In this document: piece after piece, positions 49,823 through 58,979 of the stretch
Position numbering within the stretch: the stretch's first letter is position 1
How the letters are laid out: each line of letters begins with the position of its first letter
Assembly (NCBI RefSeq): GCF_023657445.1
Contig: NZ_JAGTWY010000001.1
Coordinates: forward strand, 2,542,001-2,606,000
Reading direction: 5' to 3'
DNA length: 64,000 nt
DNA from: Marinobacter sediminum
GTDB lineage: Bacteria; Pseudomonadota; Gammaproteobacteria; Pseudomonadales; Oleiphilaceae
Notes under the pieces: model-generated
Database searches by the model: none
Told to the model about the DNA's origin: nothing
Seen by the model: the letters and a program-made list of their open reading frames with translations, nothing else
Position numbers and translations under genes: made by a program

Positions 49823-50980
49823 TCAGTCGATCAGTTTCCATTCCCCGTTCTGGACTTCCAGAATGCGGAAGGAATCGGCATCAAGGCCATTGTGATCGTC
49901 TGCGGACATGTTGAACTCACCAGTTACACCAACGTGGCCACTGATGTTTTCCAGAGCGTTGCGTACTGCTTCCGGATCGGTACTACCTGCCGTTTCAATA
50001 GCCTCGACTGCCAGCATCAGGCCATCATAGGCGTAGGCACCGAACGTCGAAACTTTGGAGTCCCAGCGGGCTTCGTATTCAGACTTGTACATCTGAACGA
50101 CGTCTTTCTGTGGGTCAGACTCGGGCAACGAATCCGGCACCAGAAGGGAAGAAGCCGGGAGGCGCAGGCCTTCGGCCGCATCGCCAGCAAGTTCCAGGAA
50201 GCTGTCGGAGGCAACGCCATGAGACTGGTAGAACGGCAGATCAATTCCCAACTGCTTGTAGTTGCGGGTAACAATCGCCGGTCCCTGACCGAAGCCAAAG
50301 TTCAGCACAGTCTGCACACCGTCGGTGTTTCGGATATTGGTCAGCTGCGCAGTCATGTCTGTATCGGAGCCGCTATAGGTCTCATCGGCAACGATTTCAA
50401 CACCCATCATCTCGGCAACTTCCAGCGTCTGAGCACGACCGGAACTGCCAAAACCACCGGTTCCTGAAATCAGACCAATTTTGGTCAGGCCACGACTTTT
50501 CATGTCGTCCAGGACACGCTCGGCGGCCATACGGTCAGTTTGCGGAGTTTTGAAAACCCATTTCTTCACCGGAGTTGTGATAACAACCGCGCCTGCGAGG
50601 GAAATGAAAGGCACGCCTGCCTGTTCAACCAGCGGAACAGCGGCCATGGTTGCCCCGGTTGTGCTTCCGCCTACGATAATATCAACACGATCAGAGCGGA
50701 GCAGACGGCTTGCAAAGTTACGGGCTGAAGAGGCATTGCCGACGTCGTCGTAGTGAATCAGTTCCAACTGACGACCCAGAACACCACCATCTTCATTAAT
50801 TTTTTCAACATACATCTCGAGCGTTTTCAGCTCGGGATCACCAAGGAAAGAAGCCGGACCTGTCACTGACAGGAAAGACCCGATTTTGATTGGTTCTGCT
50901 GCCTGAGCACTCATCATCATGAGGCCGGCCGCAGCGACTACAGCGCATTTTCCTGCGCGACGCACCATTGTTTTAAGCAT
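49823..50980 (-). CDS. livJ: LivJ-type periplasmic binding protein of the paa-linked ABC transporter
   Basis: This family-1/4 type-I solute-binding protein has 385 residues and a signal peptide (VVAAAGLMMMSAQAA, cleavage near residue 27). KIGSFLSVTGPASFLGDPELKTLEMYVEKINEDGGVLG is the family N-terminus, and VGGSTTGATMAAVPLVEQAGVPFISLAGA is the ligand-site region. The ligand is not evident; aromatic-acid receptors of this family are known, and the gene lies between the paa genes and paaX. First gene of livJHMGF; GGGAG lies about 11 nt before the ATG. Confidence 0.9.
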   Translation of the reverse strand: MLKTMVRRAGKCAVVAAAGLMMMSAQAAEPIKIGSFLSVTGPASFLGDPELKTLEMYVEKINEDGGVLGRQLELIHYDDVGNASSARNFASRLLRSDRVDIIVGGSTTGATMAAVPLVEQAGVPFISLAGAVVITTPVKKWVFKTPQTDRMAAERVLDDMKSRGLTKIGLISGTGGFGSSGRAQTLEVAEMMGVEIVADETYSGSDTDMTAQLTNIRNTDGVQTVLNFGFGQGPAIVTRNYKQLGIDLPFYQSHGVASDSFLELAGDAAEGLRLPASSLLVPDSLPESDPQKDVVQMYKSEYEARWDSKVSTFGAYAYDGLMLAVEAIETAGSTDPEAVRNALENISGHVGVTGEFNMSADDHNGLDADSFRILEVQNGEWKLID

Positions 50981-51386
50981 TGTTTTTGTTCTCCCGAGTT
51001 GTTTGGGGCCTGGTTTATCCCGCCCTCATGCCTCAAAAATAAGACAGCGACCCTATGTTTCCAGTGCACTCCTGTGTCACAAACGTCAGGCCACCTTAAC
51101 CTCCCTGACCGCCCTTCACCCTGTCGTGCCAGATGAGAGAGATTCAGAGCCTTCGTCACCCGGCATCAATTCGATACCATTGACGAACATCAATTAAAGT
51201 TATTGTATCATAAATCCCGTGTCAACCTGTTTTGGCGACGTCGGGACGCACCCCATCAAGTAAAGTCGACCTTCGGCGAAGCTTCCAGTTTTGACGCGGA
51301 CGCACGACGAGCTTTACCTCGACGGCCAGAACCGCATAATAGCCGTCAGGCCAATTTTTTATTTCCAAGAATCCGATACCAAAATC
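50981..51386. promoter_or_regulatory. Divergent promoter region livJ/paaX, 406 bp
   Basis: No ORF is supported. The region is AT-rich only around 51175-51220, where the candidate PaaX site lies, with the nearby TTGTATCATAAAT. An in-frame TTG at 51291 extends the paaX frame but has no family similarity. Confidence 0.55.
51180..51198 (+). promoter_or_regulatory. Candidate PaaX operator in the livJ/paaX divergent region
   Basis: TTGACGAACATCAATTAAA matches 17 of 19 positions of the sequence at 33102-33120 upstream of paaF. GTATCATA (51205-51212), also found at the paaA promoter, follows 6 nt later. Placement about 200 bp from both livJ and paaX starts suits control of both. Confidence 0.5.
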
Positions 51387-52358
51387 ATGTCAGCAAAGAC
51401 TCAGTTAGAGAGCCTTGTAAAAGAGTTCAAGAAAAAGCGACCCCTTCGGGCAGGCTCACTCATCATTACCGTTTATGGTGATGCGATAGCCCCCAGAGGC
51501 GGAACAGTCTGGCTCGGCAGCCTGATGAAGCTGCTCGAACCCATGGGGATCAGCCAGCGGCTGATCCGGACCTCGGTTTACAGACTGGTCCAGGAGACCT
51601 GGCTGCAAACGGAGCGCATTGGCCGGTGCAGTTACTACAGCCTGACCGGGCCAGGTCTGCGCCGCTTTCAGCAGGCATTCCAGCACGTATACAGCATCGG
51701 CAATGAAGAATGGAGCGGGAGCTGGTGTCTTGTTTTTTTGAGCCAGCTCAATCCGGAAATGAAGCAAAAAGTTCGGGAAGAGCTGAAGTGGCTCAGCTTT
51801 GGGAGCATGGCCCCCGGCGTGATGGAGCATCCCCGCTATACTCGCCACGAGTTGATTCCCATGCTGCAGGAATGGGGGGCACTTGACGACACCATCGTGA
51901 TGCAGACCCAGCCCCTTGAGCAGAAAAGCCCCAGAGCGCTCCGGCTGCAGGTTCGGGAAAGCTGGAACCTGGATGAACTGGCCTACCGTTACCGTCATTT
52001 TCTGGAGCAGTTCAGACCGCTTTGGCGGGAACTGCAGTCAAATGACAACCTGACACCCCAGGAATGCCTGCTGGCAAGAATTCTGCTGATTCATGAATAT
52101 CGGAAGATTCTCCTCAGGGATCCGCAACTGCCCGACGAGCTGCTTCCGGGAGACTGGGAGGGCCGAAGCGCCAAACAGCTTTGCCGCAACCTGTACCGGA
52201 AAATCTATGCCCGGGCCGAGCAGTGGCTGGATGAAAATCTTGAAAACGCTTCCGGCCCCTTGCCCAGCCCCAATGAGTCTTTTTTCAAACGCTTTGGTGG
52301 GCTAAGGGATATGCCCGGTGCCGGTAGACAAGATCGCATCGAGCCATTTGCCGGATAG
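51387..52358 (+). CDS. paaX: Phenylacetate regulator PaaX
   Basis: PaaX represses paa genes and is released by phenylacetyl-CoA. The 323-residue protein has the PaaX N-terminal winged helix (SLIITVYGDAIAPRGGTVWL, ISQRLIRTSVYRLVQETWLQ), the middle domain (WSGSWCLVFLSQL) and the C-terminal domain with LLIHEYRKILLRDPQLPDEL, LLPGDWEGRSAKQLCRNLY and FFKRFGGL. The order and spacing follow E. coli PaaX. The ATG at 51387 lacks a strong ribosome site; the frame is open to 51291 without similarity. It closes the phenylacetate island, divergent from the liv operon. Confidence 0.93.
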   Translation: MSAKTQLESLVKEFKKKRPLRAGSLIITVYGDAIAPRGGTVWLGSLMKLLEPMGISQRLIRTSVYRLVQETWLQTERIGRCSYYSLTGPGLRRFQQAFQHVYSIGNEEWSGSWCLVFLSQLNPEMKQKVREELKWLSFGSMAPGVMEHPRYTRHELIPMLQEWGALDDTIVMQTQPLEQKSPRALRLQVRESWNLDELAYRYRHFLEQFRPLWRELQSNDNLTPQECLLARILLIHEYRKILLRDPQLPDELLPGDWEGRSAKQLCRNLYRKIYARAEQWLDENLENASGPLPSPNESFFKRFGGLRDMPGAGRQDRIEPFAG

Positions 52359-52409
52359 CGACTCACCGCAAGAATTCAGGCCAGGCAGCAGCCTGGCTCT
52401 GCTGGCCAC

Positions 52410-52733
52410 TTAACTCCGGAAGGATTTGGGCACAAATCCTTCCGGCTTATCCTTCAGCCACTCAACAAACGTCCTCAGCTCCTCCAACTCAAGTAATGTG
52501 TCGCGAGTGTTGTGGTAAAGACCAAGCTCGGACTCAGAACGCACTTTATGAATGGCGTTATGGCAAGGGCGGCAAACCCACAAAGTGCGAGTTATAAGAT
52601 CGTTCTTGCTGAACAGCTTCTGGAATCGTTTCTTGCGGTGCAGATGTTTCGGAATAAGGTGATGGCGAGTCAGCCTGGCGACAGGTCGTTCACAGAGCTC
52701 ACATTGATCAGGCTGGGGAGGAAGTTTCAGCAT
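52410..52733 (-). CDS. Small HNH-type nuclease-like protein
   Basis: The 107-residue protein has a zinc-binding beta-beta-alpha HNH core: C11-EL-C14, LTRHHLIPKH with the catalytic-type histidine pair at 24-25, then C54-RP-C57-HNAIH with His62. Such stand-alone HNH proteins are common in gammaproteobacteria and their biological target is unknown. It lies 49 bp downstream of the CnoX-like gene on the same strand with a hairpin between. The last codons contain a 13-bp perfect inverted repeat (52416-52428 with 52433-52445) that may double as the transcript end. Confidence 0.75.
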   Translation of the reverse strand: MLKLPPQPDQCELCERPVARLTRHHLIPKHLHRKKRFQKLFSKNDLITRTLWVCRPCHNAIHKVRSESELGLYHNTRDTLLELEELRTFVEWLKDKPEGFVPKSFRS

Positions 52734-52742
52734 ACAGAATTC

Positions 52743-52770
52743 GCGGAGCCAGCGCTGATACCGGCTCCGC
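52743..52770 (-). terminator. Hairpin between cnoX-like and HNH genes
   Basis: GCGGAGCC and GGCTCCGC form an 8-bp perfect stem over 12 nt in the 49-bp gap. No T-run follows on the minus strand, so it may attenuate rather than stop transcription into the HNH gene. Confidence 0.45.
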
Positions 52771-52782
52771 GCTGGGCAAATA

Positions 52783-53646
52783 TCAGTGCATCAGAGTATA
52801 GAGTTTACGTCGATAAGTCCGAACATCCGGGTTGTTGTTACCCAGCTTGTCGAACAGCTCGATCAGCGTGGTCTTGGCAACTTCGTCCTTGTACTTACTG
52901 TCGACCCGCATCAGGCGAATCAACAAGTCCATGGCCTCGGCATTGTTCTCCTGTAATACGTGATGCACGGCCAACTGGTGCAACGCATTGGGATCTTTCG
53001 GATCCTGCTCAAGAGCCATCTCAAGATCCGTGATGGGCGGCAGTTCCGCAGACTGTCTGAGGAACTTCACCCGGGCCGCCAGCTGCTTGGCCTGAACCTG
53101 CATTTTTTCCTCCGCCGGCAGGCTGGCAAGCACCTGCTCCGCTGTCTCCAGATCACCCATTTCCGCTTTCAGCTGGGCCAGATCGATAAGGACTTTCAGG
53201 TCTTCAGGGTCCTTCTGGTTCATTTCTGTCAAGATGGCCAGCGCACCGTTCACGTCGCCCTCTTCCCAAAGGCGATGGGCCTTGTCATATGGATCTTCTT
53301 CCGGCGCCTCGATGTGCTGATCCAGCACCTTTCGAATCTCACTTTCCGGCAAAGCACTGTTAAAGCCGTCAACCGCTTGCCCGTTCTTGACCAGAATGAC
53401 AGTCGGGAGACTGCGCACACCAAGACTCGAGGTCAGCTGTTGCTGTTCATCGGCATTGACCTTCGCCAGCAGGAAACCACCCTGATATTCGTTGACCAGT
53501 TTTTCCAGAACGGGCATCAGCTGTTTGCAGGGGGCACACCAGTCCGCCCAGACATCCACCAGGATAGGTGTGCTGGCTGAGGCATCCATCACCTGCTGCT
53601 GGAAGTTTTCCATGGTGGCTTCGAAAATGTAGGGGGAATCGATCAT
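52783..53646 (-). CDS. cnoX: CnoX/YbbN-like thioredoxin-TPR chaperone
   Basis: The 287-residue protein has a thioredoxin domain (ILVDVWADWCAPCKQLMPVL, Cys37 and Cys40; SLPTVILVKNGQAVDGF) and a C-terminal TPR-like region from about residue 115 (AHRLWEEGDVNGALAILTEM, then LHQLAVHHVLQENNAEAMDL). E. coli CnoX protects proteins from hypochlorous acid and hands them to GroEL or DnaK. Unlike E. coli CnoX, this one keeps a canonical WCAPC, so it should be redox-active. The Met at 53646 (MIDSPYIFEATMENF) has AGGTG upstream. It is divergent from lon, another proteostasis gene. Confidence 0.9.
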   Translation of the reverse strand: MIDSPYIFEATMENFQQQVMDASASTPILVDVWADWCAPCKQLMPVLEKLVNEYQGGFLLAKVNADEQQQLTSSLGVRSLPTVILVKNGQAVDGFNSALPESEIRKVLDQHIEAPEEDPYDKAHRLWEEGDVNGALAILTEMNQKDPEDLKVLIDLAQLKAEMGDLETAEQVLASLPAEEKMQVQAKQLAARVKFLRQSAELPPITDLEMALEQDPKDPNALHQLAVHHVLQENNAEAMDLLIRLMRVDSKYKDEVAKTTLIELFDKLGNNNPDVRTYRRKLYTLMH

Positions 53647-53756
53647 GCATGACACCTGAAAAGTCGTATGAATCGTCGTGATTGCCAGAGACATTGGGGC
53701 CTGATAGCAGAAAATCAAGCATCTACTCCGGCCCTCTGCTGCAGAAAGGCCAAATC

Positions 53757-53785
53757 CTTGAAATAGCCATAATTGCCGTTACATA
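53757..53785 (+). promoter_or_regulatory. Candidate promoter of the lon gene (heat-shock-like -35)
   Basis: CTTGAAA at 53757-53763 matches the sigma32 -35 core exactly. TTGAAA with TACATA 16 nt on also reads as a weak sigma70 promoter. A CCCCAT-like sigma32 -10 is not clear (CCGTTACAT). The start would fall about 75 nt before the lon ATG. Confidence 0.35.
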
Positions 53786-53867
53786 GGCTATTAAGTGTTA
53801 CTTCGGACGCGACCTCCGGTCCGCGTCCCGACCATACCACAACCTTTCCGGATGGATATCTCACGGC

Positions 53868-56318
53868 ATGAATGACGACAACCGCAACGACCCGATCGAA
53901 GGATTCGAAGAGGACGTGACCGAGTACATCGGCAAGGACGAACACAGCAAGAGCCTCGCCCTGCCTCAGCAGATGATGCCCAGGCGCATGTACGTGCTGC
54001 CGGTGACCAATCGCCCGTTCTTCCCAGCCCAGGTTCAACCCATCATGGTGAATCAGGACCCCTGGCAAGAAACCCTGAAGCGGGTTGGTGAGACGGACCA
54101 CAGGGTGCTCGGTATCTGCTTCGTGGCCGAACACGAAGCCGAGCAGGGCATTCCCGATAGCGAGGAACTGGAGACCATGGGTTGTGCCGTTCGGGTTCAC
54201 CATGCCCAGCCGGAGGGTGGCAAGGTTCAGTTTATCGCTCAGGGTCTTCAACGCTTTCGCATCGTCCAGTGGCTGCGCAGAAAACCGCCCTACCTGGTTG
54301 AGGTGGAATACCCGGACGAGCCGGAGGAAGACACCGATGAGCTAAAGGCCTACACCCTTGCGATCATCAGTGCCATCAAGGAGCTGTTGCGCACCAACCC
54401 GTTGTATGGCGAAGAGGTCAAACAGTACCTGTCCCGCTTCGGGCCGGATGACAGCTCTCCCCTGGCCGATTTTGGCGCGTCCATGACCAGTGCGCCGGGG
54501 GCCGAGCTTCAGGATGTGATTAATACCGTTCCCCTGCTGCGGCGCATGGAAAAAGTGCTCCTGCTCATGCGCAAAGAGCAGGAAGTGGCACGCCTGCAGT
54601 CAGAAATCAGCGAAGAGGTGAACGCCAAGGTTCAGAAGCACCAGCGCGAGTTTTTCCTGAAGGAGCAGCTGAAGGTCATCCAGCGTGAGCTGGGCATGGC
54701 CAAGGACGACAAGACCGCCGATGCGGAGCGGTTTGCAGAGCGCATGGCCAAGCTGAATCCGCCAGAACAGGTGCAGGAACGTTTTGACGATGAACTGCAA
54801 AAACTGCAGGTGCTTGAGCAAGGCTCGCCGGAGTATGGCGTGACCCGCAATTACCTGGACTGGCTGACCCAGGTGCCCTGGGGTATTCACTCTGATGATC
54901 ACTTCGATCTGACCGAAGCACGCCGGATTCTGGACCGGGATCATGATGGTCTCGACGACGTGAAAGACCGCATCGTGGAGTTTTTGGCCGAAGGAACCTT
55001 CAAAGGCGAAGTTAGCGGCTCCATTCTGTTACTGGTAGGCCCTCCGGGCGTGGGCAAGACTTCGATCGGCCATTCCGTGGCCGATGCACTTGGTCGAAAG
55101 TTCTACCGCTTCAGTGTCGGCGGCATGAGGGATGAAGCCGAGATCAAGGGGCACCGGCGTACGTACATTGGCGCCATGCCCGGCAAGTTCGTACAGGCAC
55201 TGAAGGATTCAAAAGTCGAGAATCCGGTGATCATGCTCGACGAGATCGACAAGATCGGTGCCTCCTTCCAGGGCGACCCGGCCTCCGCGCTTCTGGAAAC
55301 CCTGGATCCGGAGCAGAACCGCGAGTTTCTTGACCACTATCTGGATGTCCGTATGGACCTGTCCAAGGTCCTGTTTATCTGTACCGCAAACCAACTGGAC
55401 ACCATCCCCCGGCCATTGCTGGACCGGATGGACGTGATTCGCCTGTCTGGCTATATCGCCGAGGAAAAACTCGCAATCGCCAAGCATTACCTGCTGCCAC
55501 GTTTGCTGAAGCGCGCGGGCCTGCTCAAGAAACAGCTCAACATCACAGATGCCGCTATCAGGCAGGTGATCGAAGGCTATGCGCGCGAGGCCGGCGTCCG
55601 CGGTCTTGAAAAGCTGCTCCACAAGATCATCCGGAAAGGCATCGTGAAGCTGCTGGAAGCACCTGATAAACCAGTGAAGGTGGGCGTTTCGGATCTGACC
55701 ACTTATCTGGGTCAACCCGCGTTCCGCAAGGAAAAAGCCCTGAAAGGGATCGGCGTGGTCACCGGCCTGGCCTGGACTGCCATGGGGGGCGCCACTCTCA
55801 GTATCGAAGCATCGCGAATTCACAGCAACCAGCGAGGGTTCAAGCTGACCGGTCAGCTCGGCGATGTGATGAAGGAATCGGCCGAGATCGCCTACAGCTA
55901 TGTATCCTCCAACCTGAAACGTTTCAAAGGAGACCCGACCTTCTTCGAAAAATCATTCGTGCACCTGCATGTGCCGGAGGGGGCCACACCCAAGGATGGA
56001 CCAAGCGCTGGCGTCACCATGGCGACTGCCCTGCTCTCGATTGCCCGCAGGGAGCCACCACAACAGAATATTGCCATGACCGGGGAGCTGACCCTGACCG
56101 GGCAAGTGCTGCCAGTGGGAGGCATTCGGGAAAAAGTCATCGCGGCGCGCCGGCAGAAGATCGGCAACCTGATTCTTCCGGAAGCTAACCGGGGTGACTA
56201 TGAAGAGCTGCCGGATTACCTGAAGGAAGGCCTGACGGTTAACTTTGCCAGGCATTACAACGACGTGCTTCAGGTCTGCTTTGGTGACAAACCGCTCAGT
56301 CGCTCAAGCGTCCACTGA
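53868..56318 (+). CDS. ATP-dependent Lon-family protease (AsrA-like)
   Basis: This 816-residue LonA-type protease unfolds and degrades cytosolic proteins. The N-terminal LAN domain ([19 protein letters not shown]) is followed by a coiled coil, an AAA+ module with [17 protein letters not shown] (Walker A near 391) and [10 protein letters not shown], and a protease domain with Ser713 in [11 protein letters not shown] and Lys756 in [12 protein letters not shown], spaced 43 as in E. coli Lon. [13 protein letters not shown] and its lone position suggest the Pseudomonas AsrA group, a second Lon, rather than the clpX-linked housekeeping Lon. No clpX or hupB is adjacent. Confidence 0.9.
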   Translation: MNDDNRNDPIEGFEEDVTEYIGKDEHSKSLALPQQMMPRRMYVLPVTNRPFFPAQVQPIMVNQDPWQETLKRVGETDHRVLGICFVAEHEAEQGIPDSEELETMGCAVRVHHAQPEGGKVQFIAQGLQRFRIVQWLRRKPPYLVEVEYPDEPEEDTDELKAYTLAIISAIKELLRTNPLYGEEVKQYLSRFGPDDSSPLADFGASMTSAPGAELQDVINTVPLLRRMEKVLLLMRKEQEVARLQSEISEEVNAKVQKHQREFFLKEQLKVIQRELGMAKDDKTADAERFAERMAKLNPPEQVQERFDDELQKLQVLEQGSPEYGVTRNYLDWLTQVPWGIHSDDHFDLTEARRILDRDHDGLDDVKDRIVEFLAEGTFKGEVSGSILLLVGPPGVGKTSIGHSVADALGRKFYRFSVGGMRDEAEIKGHRRTYIGAMPGKFVQALKDSKVENPVIMLDEIDKIGASFQGDPASALLETLDPEQNREFLDHYLDVRMDLSKVLFICTANQLDTIPRPLLDRMDVIRLSGYIAEEKLAIAKHYLLPRLLKRAGLLKKQLNITDAAIRQVIEGYAREAGVRGLEKLLHKIIRKGIVKLLEAPDKPVKVGVSDLTTYLGQPAFRKEKALKGIGVVTGLAWTAMGGATLSIEASRIHSNQRGFKLTGQLGDVMKESAEIAYSYVSSNLKRFKGDPTFFEKSFVHLHVPEGATPKDGPSAGVTMATALLSIARREPPQQNIAMTGELTLTGQVLPVGGIREKVIAARRQKIGNLILPEANRGDYEELPDYLKEGLTVNFARHYNDVLQVCFGDKPLSRSSVH

Positions 56319-56321
56319 CAA

Positions 56322-56336
56322 ACTGGTCTTACCAGT
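56322..56336. promoter_or_regulatory. GntR-type operator-like palindrome before the sorbosone-dehydrogenase-like gene
   Basis: ACTGGTCTTACCAGT has exactly the same 6-nt arms as the site at 5673-5687. It lies 4 bp after the lon stop and 128 bp before the next ATG. It may be an operator for an FCD-domain GntR protein, or only part of the lon transcript end. Confidence 0.4.
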
Positions 56337-56463
56337 GGGCTGTCAACTTGACGCTCACTGGACCGCTGTCTTTACTCGAAATGTAGCAGTGATCAAAAAG
56401 TAACCGGCCGGCAACTTTCAGGTTGCCGACTCCCTACTCGTTGATAAAGAGAGCGGAAAAACA

Positions 56464-57723
56464 ATGAACAAGGAAGCCTCAATACTGTGTATGGCCGCAA
56501 GCCTGGCCATAGCACCTTACGCCCATAGCCAATCCGACGACACACTGAAAAAACTTGGTAACTTCCAAACTACCGGAAATGCAGAATTCACTGTCATTGA
56601 CCAGAACAGCGACAGCGCCGATGCCATAAGGAATACCCTGAAAAAAATCCAGTTACCGAAAGGCTTTGAAATCAGCCTTTATGCCCTGGTTCCCGACGCC
56701 CGCCACATGGCAGTCGGTCCTCAGGGTGTCGTCACCTTCGTGGGGACGCGCAAGACTGAGGTCTGGGCGGTCACCGATCGCGACAAGGACCGGGTGGCAG
56801 ACGATGTCAAAAACTTCGCACCCTCTTTGGCCAAGGCAGTACCCAACGGCCCCTGTTTCTCCCCGGACGGTGTGCTTTACATCGCGGAGCAGAACCGGGT
56901 ATTAGCCTACCCGGCAGCGGAGTTCTTCTATGAAGGCGGCGATGTAGTGGCCGAGCAAGTGGTCCCCGGAGGTGAGCTGATCCCGGATCAGTTTGTCAGT
57001 TACAACCATACCGCGCGGGTCTGCGACATCGGTCCCGACAACAAGCTCTACATCTCTCTGGGACAACCCTACAACGTCACCCCACAAGAGCACCTTGATG
57101 AGTTCAGCGAGCGGGGTATCGGCGGCATCATCCGGATGAACCGGAACGGCACCGGAAGGGAGGTATACACCCGGGGCGTCCGGAATTCGGTTGGTCAGGA
57201 TTTCAACCCCAATACCGGCGAATTGTGGTTCACCGACAACCAGGTGGATGGTATGGGTGACGATATCCCGCCGGGTGAAATCAACCGCCAGACTGCGATG
57301 GGCCAGCACTTTGGCTTCCCGTGGTACGGCGGTGGCGATGTTCGTACCAACGATTACAAGGGTGAGGAAGTGCCCGTCGATGTGGTGTTCCCGGTATCGG
57401 AAACCGTGGCCCACGCTGCGGACCTGGGGATGATGTTCTACACCGGAAATATGTTCCCGAAAGCCTATCAGGGCGGAATATTCTCGGCCCAGCACGGATC
57501 CTGGAACCGGACTGTACCCATCGGAGCCAGAGTGATGTTCACGCCGGTGGATGCGGAAGGCAACATTGCCGGAGAGACCGTTCCATTTGCTGAAGGCTGG
57601 TTGGACCAAAACGGCGAATATCTGGGCCGTCCCGTCGACGTTGCACAGCTCAAGGATGGTTCATTGCTGGTCTCCGACGACCTGGCCGGTGCGATCTATC
57701 GGATTTCCTACACCGGCTCCTGA
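56464..57723 (+). CDS. Periplasmic PQQ-type sugar dehydrogenase, sorbosone dehydrogenase family
   Basis: The 419-residue protein has a signal peptide (SILCMAASLAIAPYAHS) and a six-bladed beta-propeller of the soluble glucose/sorbosone dehydrogenase family. Seen are LPKGFEISLYALVPDARHMA, FSPDGVLYIAEQNRVLAY, GPDNKLYISLGQPYNV, TRGVRNSVGQDFNPNTGELW and QHGSWNRTVPIGARV. Relatives oxidise sugars or aldehydes using PQQ and pass electrons to a cytochrome. A cytochrome c gene follows 69 bp on, which fits. PQQ use is inferred from the family; no pqq genes are in the window. GAGCGG precedes the ATG. Confidence 0.85.
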   Translation: MNKEASILCMAASLAIAPYAHSQSDDTLKKLGNFQTTGNAEFTVIDQNSDSADAIRNTLKKIQLPKGFEISLYALVPDARHMAVGPQGVVTFVGTRKTEVWAVTDRDKDRVADDVKNFAPSLAKAVPNGPCFSPDGVLYIAEQNRVLAYPAAEFFYEGGDVVAEQVVPGGELIPDQFVSYNHTARVCDIGPDNKLYISLGQPYNVTPQEHLDEFSERGIGGIIRMNRNGTGREVYTRGVRNSVGQDFNPNTGELWFTDNQVDGMGDDIPPGEINRQTAMGQHFGFPWYGGGDVRTNDYKGEEVPVDVVFPVSETVAHAADLGMMFYTGNMFPKAYQGGIFSAQHGSWNRTVPIGARVMFTPVDAEGNIAGETVPFAEGWLDQNGEYLGRPVDVAQLKDGSLLVSDDLAGAIYRISYTGS

Positions 57724-57792
57724 GCCCCCAACGCCTATCCCAGCCTCAGTGCCGGAGAGCCATGTGGCTCTCCGGCCAACCGGAGAATCAGC

Positions 57793-58134
57793 ATGTCGAG
57801 AAAGGTCAAACCGTCCGTATCGGCCGCGATATTATTGCTCCCGTGCTTAATCTTTCCTTCCATCGCGTTTCCGGCAGATCCTGTCGCGGGGCGCAAGCTG
57901 GCGGGTCAATGCAAAACCTGCCACGGCCTGGACGGCATTGCAAAAATCCCGATTGCTCCGAACCTGGCCGGTGAGAGCCAGATCTACATTCGGAATCAAC
58001 TGAAAGCGTTCCGAAGCGGCAAACGGGAGCATGAAATGATGACCGTGGTGGCACGGGATCTGACCGACCAGCAGATTGCCGACGTGGCGGCATGGTACGA
58101 ATCCATCGAAGTCACGGCGAAACTTCCGGAGTAG
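57793..58134 (+). CDS. Small monoheme cytochrome c (c553/c4 type)
   Basis: The 113-residue product has a signal peptide, the heme-attachment motif C40-KT-C43-H44 and a methionine (82 or 83, in HEMMTVVARDL) for the sixth iron ligand. LTDQQIADVAAWYESI is the C-terminal helix typical of class-I cytochromes. GGAG precedes the ATG. It probably takes electrons from the dehydrogenase encoded just upstream. The stop lies 25 bp from the convergent marR end. Confidence 0.9.
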   Translation: MSRKVKPSVSAAILLLPCLIFPSIAFPADPVAGRKLAGQCKTCHGLDGIAKIPIAPNLAGESQIYIRNQLKAFRSGKREHEMMTVVARDLTDQQIADVAAWYESIEVTAKLPE

Positions 58135-58159
58135 TACAAACGGACCGGCTACAACCCCC

Positions 58160-58750
58160 TCAGGACTTGGAGTCTGCCTTCCAGCCATCTTCCCGCAGCA
58201 CCGGACCGACGTGCAGAACCGGAGAGGCATCAATGTGGTCGGCATCCATCATATTCGCCACTCTCTGGAGCGACGCCAGGATCATGGTCTGCTCCCACTC
58301 ATCCAGGTTCTGGAATTTCTTGATGAAGTCTTCCTGAAGCGGATTGGGGGCACGAGCCAGGATTTCCGCACCCTCTTCAGTCAGGTGCGCATGAACCTTG
58401 CGCTTGTCCTGGGTGCTTCTTACCCGGTAAACCAGGTTCCGATGCTCCAGTCGGTCCAGAATCGTAGTTACCGTTGCCTGACTGAGACTCACCTTATCGG
58501 CAATGGTGCCAATGGTGACCTCACCAAGATCACGGATGGTCCGCATAATCAGCAACTGAGGGCCAGTCAACCCTGCATGCTTGCTGAGGCGCTTGGAATG
58601 AAGGTCTGTTGCCCGAATCACACGCCTGAGCGCCACCAGCACCTGGTCATAATTATTCACATCACTGCTCCGATCAGGGGCCGCAGTCCCCTGTTGATTA
58701 ACACCGGAGGCGTCGAGCGGTTTTGAGTAAACATCTTTGCTACTCGCCAT
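58160..58750 (-). CDS. MarR-family transcriptional regulator
   Basis: The 196-residue protein has a MarR winged helix: GLTGPQLLIMRTIRDLGEVT, IGTIADKVSLSQATVTTILD and the wing RLEHRNLVYRVRSTQDKRKV. It carries an N-terminal tail of about 40 residues beyond the usual core. The ATG at 58750 (MASSKDVYSK) has GGGGTGAGG upstream; a GTG at 58792 is possible but has no such site. Target genes are not clear: it is convergent with the cytochrome gene and divergent from the TPR gene, which is a candidate target. Confidence 0.85.
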   Translation of the reverse strand: MASSKDVYSKPLDASGVNQQGTAAPDRSSDVNNYDQVLVALRRVIRATDLHSKRLSKHAGLTGPQLLIMRTIRDLGEVTIGTIADKVSLSQATVTTILDRLEHRNLVYRVRSTQDKRKVHAHLTEEGAEILARAPNPLQEDFIKKFQNLDEWEQTMILASLQRVANMMDADHIDASPVLHVGPVLREDGWKADSKS

Positions 58751-58979
58751 CGGCTTAGGCCTCACCCCAATGAAGTCTCTGTCGTCTAACACATAACAAC
58801 AAAAATTTATTTATACCACTAACTATTAGAGGACTTTGTACCATAAAATGCAAGCCGTGACTGTTAGCCGTTTCGGCAGCCCGGCCAGGGTGATCTTCAC
58901 CGCCGCGGGGCGTTTTTTCCCGTTGTCACTGTGCTAAGGTCAGCACCTTCCCGAAATCCTGAAAAACGGAAGCCGCTCA

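Noticed and set aside
51180..51211. TTGACG at 51180 as the -35 box of paaX
   Set aside because: No -10 box at 16-18 nt matches well (TTGTAT at best), so the shared 19-mer is better explained as an operator than as a promoter in both places.
52416..52445. 13-bp inverted repeat as an attachment site or repeat element
   Set aside because: It lies within the last codons of the HNH gene and is more simply explained as a transcript-end hairpin; no second copy was seen.
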